This document shows, piece by piece, positions 47,317 to 56,169 of a DNA stretch of 64,000 bases. This DNA is from Paenibacillus riograndensis SBR5 (GTDB lineage Bacteria > Bacillota > Bacilli > Paenibacillales > Paenibacillaceae): assembly GCF_000981585.1 (NCBI RefSeq), contig NZ_LN831776.1, positions 1,937,001 through 2,001,000 on the forward strand, given 5' to 3'. The notes beneath the pieces are model-generated. The model saw only the letters and a program-made list of their open reading frames with translations. It did no database searches and was not told where the DNA came from. The position numbers and the translations under genes were made by a program. The stretch's first letter is position 1, and every line of letters starts with the position of its first letter.

Positions 47317-48213
47317 ATGAATAATGCCAAATCGGATCGCGCTGGATATTGGTTTATCCTGCCGTGGCTGCTGGGATTAGTTATTTTTACACTTGGGCCG
47401 ATGATCTTTTCGCTGGTTCTCTCCTTCAGCAAATGGGATGTCATCACCGGTGTCGAGTCGATTCAATATGTGGGTCTGGACAATTTTAAGGCCATTTTTC
47501 ACGATGAACTGTTCTACCAGTCTTTAAAAGTCACCTTTATCTTTGCACTTGTGTCCGTACCGCTGTTCCAGGTAGCGTCAATTTTAATTGCTGTACTGCT
47601 CAACATGCGTTCGCGCGGAATGAAGTTTTTCCGGCTTATTTTTTTTATGCCGTCCGTTATTCCGGCTGTCGCCACCTCAATGATGTGGGTGATGATCTTC
47701 AATCCGGAATACGGGATTCTGAATCAGGCGCTGTCCTGGTTCGGTATTCAAGGTCCGGCGTGGCTGCAGGACCCAAGCTATGCGCTTGGCGCCCTTATTG
47801 TGATGGGTCTGTGGGGAATCGGGAACACGATCATCATTTATCTGTCCGGTCTGCAGGGCGTGCCGGAGGACCTGTACGAGGCGGGGGAACTCGATGGTGC
47901 CGGTCCGTTCCGCCGTTTCTTCAGCATAACCTTGCCGCTAATTACGCCGACCGTATTTTTTAACCTGATTATGGGGATTATCGGCGGCTTTCAATATTTC
48001 ACCCAGGCCTTCGTCATGACCAATGGCGGTCCGCTAAACTCGACCCTGTTCTACAATCTTTATTTGTACAACAAGGCATTTATGGAATTCGATATGGGGT
48101 ATGCGTCCGCACTCTCCTGGATTTTGTTCCTGATCATCCTGGTATTCACGCTTCTGGTCATCCGCAGCTCGTCTTTCTGGGTGTACTACCAGGGCGATGA
48201 TCAACAAGACTAA
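47317..48213 (+). CDS. CUT1 sugar ABC transporter permease (MalF type)
   Basis: 298 residues, six membrane segments (YWFILPWLLGLVIFTLGPMI at the start) and EAA loop YEAGELDGAGPFRRFFSITLP. AAGGAGG before ATG. Partner of 48233. Confidence 0.92.
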   Translation: MNNAKSDRAGYWFILPWLLGLVIFTLGPMIFSLVLSFSKWDVITGVESIQYVGLDNFKAIFHDELFYQSLKVTFIFALVSVPLFQVASILIAVLLNMRSRGMKFFRLIFFMPSVIPAVATSMMWVMIFNPEYGILNQALSWFGIQGPAWLQDPSYALGALIVMGLWGIGNTIIIYLSGLQGVPEDLYEAGELDGAGPFRRFFSITLPLITPTVFFNLIMGIIGGFQYFTQAFVMTNGGPLNSTLFYNLYLYNKAFMEFDMGYASALSWILFLIILVFTLLVIRSSSFWVYYQGDDQQD

Positions 48214-48232
48214 AGGAAGGGAGACGCCTACA

Positions 48233-49072
48233 ATGCAAAAAATACAAAGTAAATTCAATCCGTTTCAACTGCTTGCTCTTCTGCTGCTGCTCGGCGGTTC
48301 GGCGATTGTGCTGATTCCGCTGCTGTGGACGGTATCCACCTCGCTGAAGTCGCCAGCCGAAGTGTTCGGGACTTCATTTTTTCCACAGAGCTGGCTCTGG
48401 TCAAATTATGCCGATGCTGTAAAAGCCATTCCGTTCTTTTTATATTTGCGCAATACGATCGTCATTCTTGTGCCTGTCATGATCGGTACGGTATTCACTT
48501 CGGCCCTCAGCGCCTATGGCTTCGCACGCTTCAACTTTCGCGGCAGAAAAACGCTGTTCCTGGTGCTGCTGGCCACAATGATGCTGCCGAGCCAGGTGAC
48601 GCTTATCCCGACCTTCATTCTGTTCAAAGAGGCTGGTCTAACCAACTCGTTCCTGCCGCTGATCCTGCCCGCTTTTTTTGGCGGCGGTGCATTTAATATC
48701 TTTCTTGTAAGACAATTTATGCGTGGCATCCCGCGTGAGCTGGATGAATCGGCTGTTGTGGACGGAGCGAACCGGTGGCAGATTTTTACCCGGATTATGC
48801 TTCCTCTTTCCAAGGCGCCCCTTATCGCGGTTTCCATCTTCACCTTCATGGGCGTGTGGAACGATTTCCAGGGCCCGCTGATTTATTTGAATTCCAATGA
48901 AAAATATACGCTGGCGCTTGGGCTGTCCATGTTCAAGGGCTTATACAATGTGGAGTGGAACATGCTGATGGCGGCGACCATTCTGATTATGCTGCCTGCG
49001 CTAATCCTGTTTTTTATTGCCCAGAAGTATTTTATTGAAGGGATCTCCATCTCTTCCGCAGTGAAGGGCTAA
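48233..49072 (+). CDS. CUT1 sugar ABC transporter permease (MalG type)
   Basis: About 279 residues from ATG 48233 (AAGGAAGGGAG ahead; the frame is open to 48197 inside the upstream gene). Six membrane segments, EAA loop DESAVVDGANRWQIFTRIMLP, C-terminal FIEGISISSAVKG. Completes the importer; ATPase is expected elsewhere. Confidence 0.92.
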   Translation: MQKIQSKFNPFQLLALLLLLGGSAIVLIPLLWTVSTSLKSPAEVFGTSFFPQSWLWSNYADAVKAIPFFLYLRNTIVILVPVMIGTVFTSALSAYGFARFNFRGRKTLFLVLLATMMLPSQVTLIPTFILFKEAGLTNSFLPLILPAFFGGGAFNIFLVRQFMRGIPRELDESAVVDGANRWQIFTRIMLPLSKAPLIAVSIFTFMGVWNDFQGPLIYLNSNEKYTLALGLSMFKGLYNVEWNMLMAATILIMLPALILFFIAQKYFIEGISISSAVKG

Positions 49073-49121
49073 GCGGCCGTAATGTATTTCTGACCTATAC
49101 AACAAGGAGCGGGATTTCCAT

Positions 49122-51407
49122 ATGACCGGAATTATGAGCAAGCATCCATTCAATTTATATTATAACGGCGGCGAATACGTCAAAATCTGCGGTACGCAGG
49201 ATGGCTATTTCCCCGACTTCGGCCACCATACAGCCAATGAGATGGGGGGAATCTGGCTGCATCCGATCAAGCTGCTGGACGGCTTCTGGCTGAAGCTGAC
49301 CGATACGAAACGGAATATCTCCGTCTGGTCGCGGGCCGACGGCTTTACGAGCGAGCCCTGGGGCAGCCGGTTCCAGTACGATCACGGGCTCAGCCACATT
49401 CCGGTAGCGATGGAACGGACACAGTTTGCCCCTGAACGGGTAAAGGGCATGACTGCCGCCTACGAGCTGCATCATTACGGGGATGAAGATCTGCATTTGC
49501 AGGTGGAGCTGCTCGTCCGCACCGATCTCCGGCCAGTCTGGTTCTCCGACGAGGTGGGTGTCCATGACGGTGTACGTGACGAACCAACCGTGTTGAATCC
49601 GCGCGAAGTGCTGGTTCAGGATGAAGGCAACCCATGGTTTACACTGGTCGGCACTGACCTGGCCGGAGAGGAACTGGAGGTCCGGTCTGATCTCTACGGG
49701 CCTGAATTTACCGCCGGAGCCGGCTGCGGCATTGCCTTCCGCACGGAGCTGACGATGGCTGCCGGAGAGCGGCGCCGGTTTCATCTGTTTGTCGCGGGCT
49801 CCTGCACTTCCCGGGAAGAGTGTGAAGACAGCTATCGGCTGCTCGCCGCTGCACATGAAGCTCTGCTCGCTGAAAAACGCGGGGTGTACAGCGCCGTAGC
49901 GGAGCGGGCGAAGCTGACTGTCGAAGGCGAACCGCTCTGGAATGAAGCGTTCAAGTGGGCGAAGTGGAACAATCAATGGCTGATCCAGCAGGTGGACGGC
50001 ACAGGACGGGGACTGACGGCAGGCGGCCCGACCTATCCCTGGTGGTTCGGCTGCGATAGCACATATGCGCTGCAGGGCGTATTGGCCATTGGAGATCCGC
50101 AGCTTGCCAAGGATACGCTGAATCTGCTGCTGGAGAAGTCGGAGGAGGTCAACGGCAATGGGCGTTTTATCCATGAGCTGACGACGCTGGGAGCGGTATC
50201 TAATCGCGGCAACACGCAAGAGACCGCCCATTATATCGCTTTCGTATGGGAACTGTTCCGCTGGACGGGCGACGAGGAACTGCTTCGCCGCCACTACGGT
50301 TACTGCGTCAAGGGGATCGGCTGGCTTCTGGGGGAAATGGACCCTGACGGCGATCTGTTCCCGTCAGGTTACGGGATTATTGAGATTGCCGGACTCAATA
50401 TGGAACTGATCGATAGCGCCGTCTATACAGCTAAAGCGCTGCAGGCGATGGCGGAGATGAGCGGATATTTGCAGGAAGCAGAGGCGCAGCAGAAATACAG
50501 TGAACTGGCACAGCGTTGTACGGCTGCGGTGAACCGTTCGTTCTGGCAGGAGAACGAAGGGCTGTTCGCCGATGCGGTTGCTCCTGTCGCCGATGTGGCG
50601 TCCAAAGCAGACTTTTTGGTCTCGCTTGCCGAAGCGCAGGGTGTGACCGGATACCGCGAATATATGGACAGGCTGCTGGAGGCGGACGGTGCTGATTTTA
50701 CCGCCACTGCTGCTGATGCCGATGCTGCTGCCGGTATCCAGGCAAATGCCGGTCATCCGGCCGACCGCGGCTGGCTGCTGAACAAGAACTGGGTCATCGT
50801 CACGCCGATGGAAGCCGGCATCGCTGAGCCGGACAAAGCCCGCCGGGCGCTGGACAACATGCGGAACGATACCTTCATCGGGGAATACGGCACGTATTTA
50901 TCCGGGATGTTCCAGCAGGGGACGATGACCATCTCGACCGGCGTTCATGCTGTCGCAGAGGCTGCCAGCGGCAACCCGGACGCGGCGCTGGCGCTGCTGG
51001 GCCGGATGCTGCGCAGCTTCTCGCGCGTCCTGCCGGGCTCCTTCTCCGAAATGTCGCCGGATTACGGCTGCGTGGTGCAGGCCTGGACAATCTATGCGCT
51101 GGCGGTGCCGGTGGTGCGCCACTTCTTTGGCGCGGAGCCGTTTGCCGCGCGGAAAGAGCTGAGGCTGAAGCCGCAGCTTCCGTCAGCGTGGAGCGGCAAA
51201 GCCTGCACGCTGGAACGGCTTGTAATCGGTGAAGCGGAATTCGGGCTGTCCTTGACCGAGAAAGACGGGGTTCTGCAGGCGCTCATTCATAATGAAGCCG
51301 GGTGGAAGGTAACCGTGGAATGGAATGGCCAGATTGTAGAGAGCTGTGAGCAGCGTATTGAGCTGAAGCTGTCCGGGATAGAGCTTGAAGCAGAAGAGAA
51401 ACGTTAA
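49122..51407 (+). CDS. Six-hairpin glycosidase-like protein (glycogen-debranching-like), family unassigned
   Basis: 761 residues, cytoplasmic. The N-terminal beta-rich region (about 1-270) is followed by an (alpha/alpha)6-type domain (about 280-690) with GGPTYPWWFGCDSTYALQG, GRFIHELTTLGAVSNRGNTQ and NKNWVIVTPMEAGIAEPDKA, resembling amylo-alpha-1,6-glucosidase and related six-hairpin enzymes. Acidic residues in CDST and in IHELTT are candidate catalytic positions. AAGGAGCGGG lies eight bases before ATG. It follows the permeases and precedes beta-phosphoglucomutase, so it probably trims the imported oligosaccharide for the phosphorylases. The exact GH family and substrate are unknown to me. Confidence 0.75.
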   Translation: MTGIMSKHPFNLYYNGGEYVKICGTQDGYFPDFGHHTANEMGGIWLHPIKLLDGFWLKLTDTKRNISVWSRADGFTSEPWGSRFQYDHGLSHIPVAMERTQFAPERVKGMTAAYELHHYGDEDLHLQVELLVRTDLRPVWFSDEVGVHDGVRDEPTVLNPREVLVQDEGNPWFTLVGTDLAGEELEVRSDLYGPEFTAGAGCGIAFRTELTMAAGERRRFHLFVAGSCTSREECEDSYRLLAAAHEALLAEKRGVYSAVAERAKLTVEGEPLWNEAFKWAKWNNQWLIQQVDGTGRGLTAGGPTYPWWFGCDSTYALQGVLAIGDPQLAKDTLNLLLEKSEEVNGNGRFIHELTTLGAVSNRGNTQETAHYIAFVWELFRWTGDEELLRRHYGYCVKGIGWLLGEMDPDGDLFPSGYGIIEIAGLNMELIDSAVYTAKALQAMAEMSGYLQEAEAQQKYSELAQRCTAAVNRSFWQENEGLFADAVAPVADVASKADFLVSLAEAQGVTGYREYMDRLLEADGADFTATAADADAAAGIQANAGHPADRGWLLNKNWVIVTPMEAGIAEPDKARRALDNMRNDTFIGEYGTYLSGMFQQGTMTISTGVHAVAEAASGNPDAALALLGRMLRSFSRVLPGSFSEMSPDYGCVVQAWTIYALAVPVVRHFFGAEPFAARKELRLKPQLPSAWSGKACTLERLVIGEAEFGLSLTEKDGVLQALIHNEAGWKVTVEWNGQIVESCEQRIELKLSGIELEAEEKR

Positions 51408-51427
51408 ATTAGGGAGATGGAGAGAGT

Positions 51428-52099
51428 ATGAAACTGGAAGCAGTTATTTTTGATCTTGATGGAGTAATTACCGATACGGCAGAATACCACTATATTGCCT
51501 GGAAGCAACTGGGGGAATCCATTGGGATTCCGTTCGACCGCGAATTTAATGAGACCCTGAAAGGCATCAGTCGGGGCGAGTCGCTGGAGCGGATATTGCG
51601 GCTGGGCGGCAAGGAAACGGAGTTCACGCCTGTGGAAAAGGCAGAGCTGGCCCGGCGCAAGAACGAGCATTATGTGTCGCTGCTGGACGGGCTTACACCC
51701 GGCGACACATATCCGGGGATTGCCGGGCTGCTGGAGGAATTGCAGGCGCAGAACATTCCGGCGGTGATTGCTTCCGCCAGCAAAAATGCGCCGCAAATCT
51801 TGCGCTCGCTCCAGTTGGACGGCCTGTTCCGCTATGTTGTTGATCCCGATTCCGTGCAGCATGGCAAGCCTGCGCCGGATTTGTTCCTGCGCGGAGCCGC
51901 AGAGGTTGGGGCCCGGCCGGAATACTGCGTCGGCATCGAGGATGCCACTGCCGGAATCCAGGCGATCAAGGCTGCGGGGATGAAGGCGGTCGGCATTGGG
52001 GAGCAGTCTGCTCTGGAGGCCGCCGGTGCCGACGTGGTGCTGCGCGATACGCAAGGACTAAGTCTAGACTTTCTGAACCGTCTGCTGGTGCAGGTTTAA
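51428..52099 (+). CDS. pgmB: Beta-phosphoglucomutase
   Basis: 223 residues, HAD superfamily subclass I. FDLDGVITDT with nucleophile Asp9 and acid/base Asp11; cap domain helices (KGISRGESLERIL, the substrate-recognition segment of beta-PGM); ASASKNAP, HGKPAPDLFL and GIEDATAGIQAIKAAGM. Converts beta-glucose 1-phosphate, the product of the GH65 enzymes, to glucose 6-phosphate. Starts 20 bp after the upstream gene, with GGGAGATGGAGAG ahead; last gene of the operon. Confidence 0.95.
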   Translation: MKLEAVIFDLDGVITDTAEYHYIAWKQLGESIGIPFDREFNETLKGISRGESLERILRLGGKETEFTPVEKAELARRKNEHYVSLLDGLTPGDTYPGIAGLLEELQAQNIPAVIASASKNAPQILRSLQLDGLFRYVVDPDSVQHGKPAPDLFLRGAAEVGARPEYCVGIEDATAGIQAIKAAGMKAVGIGEQSALEAAGADVVLRDTQGLSLDFLNRLLVQV

Positions 52100-52146
52100 G
52101 GAAGGATAAATAAAAGGACTTTTCTAGAGTGCCAGCTCTATTTTCA

Positions 52147-52187
52147 CCACATGAATGTCTTGTACAGGCATTTGTGTGGTTTTTTTT
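52147..52187 (+). terminator. Terminator of the GH65/transporter/pgmB operon
   Basis: CCACATGAATG (52147-52157) pairs with CATTTGTGTGG (52169-52179) with one mismatch, followed by eight T. Confidence 0.85.
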
Positions 52188-52199
52188 GTTTTCAGAAGA

Positions 52200-52417
52200 G
52201 GAGGATTATTGCCGCATATTGGTTCAGGAACGGGTACCATTATGACTGCCTCTGAATTACCATGGCCGTCGTTATGTCCTCGCTTGTGCTCGGAGAACAT
52301 GTGGGCTGGGTCCAGTGGGTTGGCGTTCTCATCATCTTAGGTGGAATTGCATTCAGCAATCTGCGGCGCAGGGAACCAGAGCCGCATTCCTCTTCGCCAA
52401 TAAGGGCTTTTAAATGA
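52200..52417 (+). pseudogene. EamA/DMT transporter remnant (C-terminal end, frameshifted)
   Basis: Two reading frames join near 52260. The first (to 52260) reads LLPHIGSGTGTIMTASELP; the second (52262-52417) reads MAVVMSSLVLGEHVGWVQWV, then a hydrophobic helix and SNLRRRE to TGA 52415. Together they match the last two helices of EamA-type drug/metabolite transporters; one base appears deleted at the join. No start or upstream part remains, so the gene is dead. Confidence 0.75.
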
Positions 52418-52729
52418 GAACAATCCTCGTGCCGAGAAGCAAAGAACGATTTGGCTCAAGCCTATCGGAAAAGCACAGCCCCTTTTGGCCCGCTGAATAA
52501 GAAATTATACAATGATTTTGAAACGGCGGGGAAATCGCTGTGGATAAGCCACGGGCTGTTTTTCACCAGCTTGGGTGATTTTGTTCTTGTATAGGAAACT
52601 ATGGCTACTTCCGCATGTGGATAAAATGATGCTTAAAGCTGTGGAATAAGCAGAAATACCGTTGTCGGAGCATCGAAGGCCGAGTTCGGAGGAATTTAGC
52701 ACTTGCTTACCGGCTTCTTCGCAGGTGCA
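52418..52729. other. Gene-free stretch with two DnaA-box-like 9-mers
   Basis: No coding gene seen. TGTGGATAA occurs at 52539-52547 and 52616-52624, with a one-base variant near 52640. These equal the DnaA box consensus, but the same 9-mer also occurs inside the peptidase gene near 62121, so function is doubtful. The rest looks like decayed sequence. Confidence 0.35.
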
Positions 52730-52944
52730 AGTTGGAAAAAGGGAACTTATTTTTCCGGAAATTAAGAAATTCTGAGAGTTAAGTGGAAAAAGTAAACCTA
52801 TTTGGGCTACATTTCTGCTCCAATGGCGAAATGGGTTGAATTAGTGTCCCTTTTTCCACTTCATCTGCCCGGGGATAGGGTGCTCCGGCAAATTAGTTAA
52901 CCTTTTTCCACTTAAAGAGTTGCCGTAGGATTTATGGGGAGTCG
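52730..52944 (+). repeat. 215-bp dispersed repeat, copy B
   Basis: Second copy of the element at 17700-17914, same orientation and exactly the same length. The GTGGAAAAAG-type motifs and their inverted partners are conserved while the sequence between them varies. Like copy A it lies at the 3' side of a leftward gene, here 88 bp beyond the GH27 stop, and it is noncoding. Confidence 0.88.
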
Positions 52945-52989
52945 TTCTCCAGGTAACAATGTAATTGGGGAAATAAACTGCAGGCAGTA

Positions 52990-53029
52990 AAAAGCCGGTT
53001 GTCCAGACGAATCTGGATAACCGGCTTTT
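52990..53029 (-). terminator. Terminator of the GH27 gene
   Basis: AAAAGCCGGTTGTCCAGA (52990-53007) pairs with TCTGGATAACCGGCTTTT (53012-53029) around CGAA, with one G-T pair. Read leftward it gives a strong stem with U-tract just after the GH27 stop. Confidence 0.88.
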
Positions 53030-53031
53030 CT

Positions 53032-54312
53032 TTACAAGAAGCTATAAAGGCGAACGCCGTGCGGCGGGATGGTTGTCTGCAGCGAGCCTGCGTTAAGCTC
53101 AGCTGGCGTTCCGCTCCACAGCTCGGTGCCGGCGGCTGTACCGCTGAGGCCGATTTCTTCAAGAGCCAGGTCCAGCTGCAGCGGGCTTTCGCCAACGTTG
53201 AACACGGCAGCATATCGGGTGCCATCGGTGTGTCCGGCAGTCCAGACGATAAGCTCATCTTTGCAGAGTGCCTCCTTGGCTCCATAGCTCTCGCGGTGCA
53301 TGCGCAGAACCCCGCGGTTGGTAAGCAGCGACAGCGTCCAGTCGTCGTTGTCCCGCAGCTCGCCGCCAAAGATCAGCGGAGAGCGGAAAATACTCCAGAG
53401 CGACATCATCGTCAGCTGCTCGTCACGCGTGAACCGGGTCCAGCGGTCCGCTCCCCCGCCATCCACAGAGCGGATGCCGATGTGGCCGAGCGGCAGCATA
53501 TCGCAGTCCGGCCAGGAGCCGGCCTGGGGTACGCCCTGCCATTTCCGGCAGCGGCTGAACATATCCAGCAGCAGCGGCCACTGGTCCCAGAAGTCGTCCG
53601 TGACCCGCCACATATTGGCATGTCCGGTGAAGAACCCAGCATATTCAACCGGAGCGGGACCGGGGGAGAGGCTCAGCACCATAGGCCGGCCGCAGCGTTC
53701 GATGGCTTTGGAGATCAGGGCGATCTCCGGCTGATGAGTGTCGTACAGCCTGGAAGCGGCGATGTCGTCCACCTTCACCAGATCGACACCCCACTGGGCG
53801 TAGAGTTCAAAGAGGGAATCATAGTATGCTTGTGCCCCTTCTTTTGAGGCGTCTACTCCGTACATATCTGTATTCCACGGACAGATGGAGTTCGTATGTG
53901 CAACATCGCGTGCGGTTGCCGTTGTGCCCAGAATAGGCGTTGCGGCATGGACAGCCTGCCGCGGAATGCCGCGCATAATATGAATGCCGAATTGCAGTCC
54001 TAGACTGTGAACATAGTCGGCTAACGGCTTGAAGCCTTGACCGTCCGCTGCGGAAGGGAAGCGGTTCGCGGCAGGCATCAGCCGGGAATATTCGTCCATT
54101 ACGAGCGGAACGAACGGCCGGTATTGAGAGGAATTGGCATGGGGCTCGTACCATTGAATATCGACGGTAATATAGCTCCAGCCGAAATCTTTGAGATGCT
54201 CTGCCATGTATTCCGCATTGCCGCGGATTTCATCTTCTGTTACGGCCGCGCCGTAGCAGTCCCAGCTGTTCCAGCCAAGCGGCGGGGTAGGTGCTGCAAG
54301 CTTATGGTTCAT
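53032..54312 (-). CDS. GH27 alpha-galactosidase
   Basis: 426 residues, no signal peptide. N-terminal TPPLGWNSWDCYG, nucleophile Asp182 in DLVKVDD, acid/base Asp240 in RVTDDFWD, and a C-terminal beta-domain (AAVFNVGESPLQLDL). GH27 members hydrolyse alpha-galactosides; some act on related sugars such as beta-L-arabinopyranosides, so specificity is probable rather than proven. AAAGGAG lies eight bases before ATG. It is a second, structurally distinct alpha-galactosidase in addition to the GH36 at 18992. Confidence 0.9.
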   Translation of the reverse strand: MNHKLAAPTPPLGWNSWDCYGAAVTEDEIRGNAEYMAEHLKDFGWSYITVDIQWYEPHANSSQYRPFVPLVMDEYSRLMPAANRFPSAADGQGFKPLADYVHSLGLQFGIHIMRGIPRQAVHAATPILGTTATARDVAHTNSICPWNTDMYGVDASKEGAQAYYDSLFELYAQWGVDLVKVDDIAASRLYDTHQPEIALISKAIERCGRPMVLSLSPGPAPVEYAGFFTGHANMWRVTDDFWDQWPLLLDMFSRCRKWQGVPQAGSWPDCDMLPLGHIGIRSVDGGGADRWTRFTRDEQLTMMSLWSIFRSPLIFGGELRDNDDWTLSLLTNRGVLRMHRESYGAKEALCKDELIVWTAGHTDGTRYAAVFNVGESPLQLDLALEEIGLSGTAAGTELWSGTPAELNAGSLQTTIPPHGVRLYSFL

Positions 54313-54491
54313 TGTAAAGCTCCTTTACTGATGTATTATTGCTCTTTCTAAGTTCATCATAATAAAGGAGAATAGCGATATCTATAGTAATCTTGCAGGT
54401 ATAATAGCACTATATTGCGGTTTCAGTATTGATCTTACAGCGGCTTATTGAAAACAGAATATACCTTTGTTACTGTTACTAATATACAATC

Positions 54492-54749
54492 TATATAGAG
54501 TGAACTTAAGATATTTACATTAGGGACTTCGTCAGGACTACGGAGAATGTTTGGACTTCCGGCCGCTGCCCATCTGCAGATTTCTTGATTTGTACTGTTG
54601 TTCGCGGTAGAAATCCGCAGACTGCCTATGCTGAAGATAGCGAGCTTTCCTACGGAAAGCTTTTAGGCGGACGCATTCGCTCCGTAAGTATCCAAACTTC
54701 CCCTCCATCCCTTTTCCCTTTTGTTCGTTTTTCAAGTTCACTCTATATA
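54492..54749 (+). repeat. MITE-like foldable repeat, copy 1
   Basis: 258 bp bounded by a perfect 16-bp inverted repeat, TATATAGAGTGAACTT (54492-54507) and its complement (54734-54749). Inside are nested pairs: GTTTGGA with TCCAAAC; TCTGCAGATTTC with GAAATCCGCAGA; and TACTG with CGGTA around TGTTCG. It shares its core with 56170-56385 in opposite orientation. Relative to that copy it has about 42 extra bases around 54621-54664, containing the hairpin GCTTTCC-TAC-GGAAAGC. It ends 15 bp before the esterase start, so it forms most of that gene's leader. Confidence 0.85.
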
Positions 54750-54764
54750 AGAAGGAAGGTTATT

Positions 54765-55835
54765 ATGTCTCCCACAACTCAAACTTTCACAGCGACGGAT
54801 ACACATGTAAAAATCATTGGACGGACCCACTATTACAACGATGTGCTGTGGCTGGCTCTCTCAGGCGGCGGTATAGAATTTTCATTCTGCGGCACGAAAG
54901 CGGAGATCACCATCAAAGGCGATGCAATTGCTTCAACCGGCAATAATCTGGCCAGAATCGGCATCAGTGTTAACGGCAAAAGAGTTATTGACGATCAGGT
55001 GGATCAACCGCTCAAATCGTACACTGTATTTGAAAGCGAGACTGCCCAGAACGTCGTAATAAGGGTCATAAAACTGTCCGAGGCGGCGATGTCAACGGTA
55101 GGGGTTCAGTGCATTTCCGTCCATGCCGCCGATGGAATTAAGCCAACTCCGGATAAAATACATACTATCGAATTTATCGGGGATTCCATTACTTGCGGCT
55201 ATGGGGTTGATGATGAGCATGAGCTGCATTCTTTTTCCACTGCTACAGAAGATGTTACGAAAACCTATGCTTACCTGACCGCAGAGCAGCTTGAGGCTGA
55301 CTACAGCATGGTTTCGTACAGCGGGTATGGCATTATTACAGGCTATACGGAAAATGACCACAAGCTTATCACACATCTTCTTCCGGATTACTATGAAAAA
55401 GTGGGCAAATCTGAGGGGAAGTTTGACAATCGCTTGCTGCCCCAAGATATACGCTGGGATTTCCGGAAGTTTGTGCCCGATCTCATTGTCATTAACCTCG
55501 GAACGAACGATGATTCCTACACGAAAGAGGATACCGCCAAGCAGACGGAATATGCTGAAGAATATGTTAAATTTCTTAAAAAAGTTAGACGAAATAATCC
55601 CCATGCGCCAATTTTGTGTACACTGGGTATTATGGGGGACAGGCTGTATCCATATGTCGAACAGGCAGTGAAGCAATTTATCCGGGAGACAGGCGACAGC
55701 AAAATTACCGCAATGAAGTTGGACGAGCAGCTGACAGCAGACGGCTACGCGGCCGACTTTCACCCGTCCCGGGCCACACACAGCAAAGCGGCCAAACAAC
55801 TGACGTCTTATATTAAAGAGCTTATGAAGTGGTGA
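54765..55835 (+). CDS. CE2-like SGNH esterase (carbohydrate deacetylase)
   Basis: About 356 residues from ATG 54765 (AGGAAGG six bases ahead). The frame is open back to 54585 inside the repeat, but that part is not conserved coding. An N-terminal jelly-roll (about 1-125) precedes an SGNH hydrolase domain with Ser141 in GDSITCGYG, NLGTNDDSY, and Asp331/His333 in DFHPS. This two-domain layout matches CE2 acetyl esterases acting on acetylated xylan or glucomannan oligosaccharides. No signal peptide, so it likely acts on imported oligosaccharides and may complement the GH26/GH27 enzymes. Confidence 0.85.
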   Translation: MSPTTQTFTATDTHVKIIGRTHYYNDVLWLALSGGGIEFSFCGTKAEITIKGDAIASTGNNLARIGISVNGKRVIDDQVDQPLKSYTVFESETAQNVVIRVIKLSEAAMSTVGVQCISVHAADGIKPTPDKIHTIEFIGDSITCGYGVDDEHELHSFSTATEDVTKTYAYLTAEQLEADYSMVSYSGYGIITGYTENDHKLITHLLPDYYEKVGKSEGKFDNRLLPQDIRWDFRKFVPDLIVINLGTNDDSYTKEDTAKQTEYAEEYVKFLKKVRRNNPHAPILCTLGIMGDRLYPYVEQAVKQFIRETGDSKITAMKLDEQLTADGYAADFHPSRATHSKAAKQLTSYIKELMKW

Positions 55836-56169
55836 CTTAAGCCAATAAAAAATGGGAAAAGCTTGAAATCAAATCTTCTTTAGAATAAAATAACCTTAAA
55901 AAACTAAACACTAACGATTCTGTAAGATTTATCTTCGGACTGACTGGAAATGGTTATCTGATAACTGGGATATAACGTTGATTTAGACGGCAACATCACA
56001 GCAACCCGAACGAATCTATTGAAGCTTAGGCACTTTAGAGAAATGAGGGGGACAAATGGCGGCAAAAACCAGGGTAGTGTATACTTCACAAGTTACACGA
56101 AATGGCGAAGCCTTGCCATTTTTTTTGTTATGTTTAATGGATGTTAGCAAGTACTCGATAGAAACCGGG
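55836..56169. other. Intergenic stretch with terminator-like hairpin
   Basis: No gene recognised. AAATGGC (56100-56106) pairs with GCCATTT (56115-56121), followed by a run of T to about 56126, a plausible terminator for the esterase or for a short leader. A short open stretch around 55978-56100 has no recognisable product. Confidence 0.4.

Noticed and set aside
52539..52624. Two exact DnaA-box 9-mers as an origin or DnaA-titration site
   Set aside because: Two boxes in decayed DNA without an AT-rich unwinding region or dnaA/dnaN neighbours; the same 9-mer also occurs in a coding region near 62121.
55900..56130. Possible riboswitch upstream of the NRPS
   Set aside because: A terminator-like hairpin is present, but I could not match the preceding sequence to any known aptamer core.
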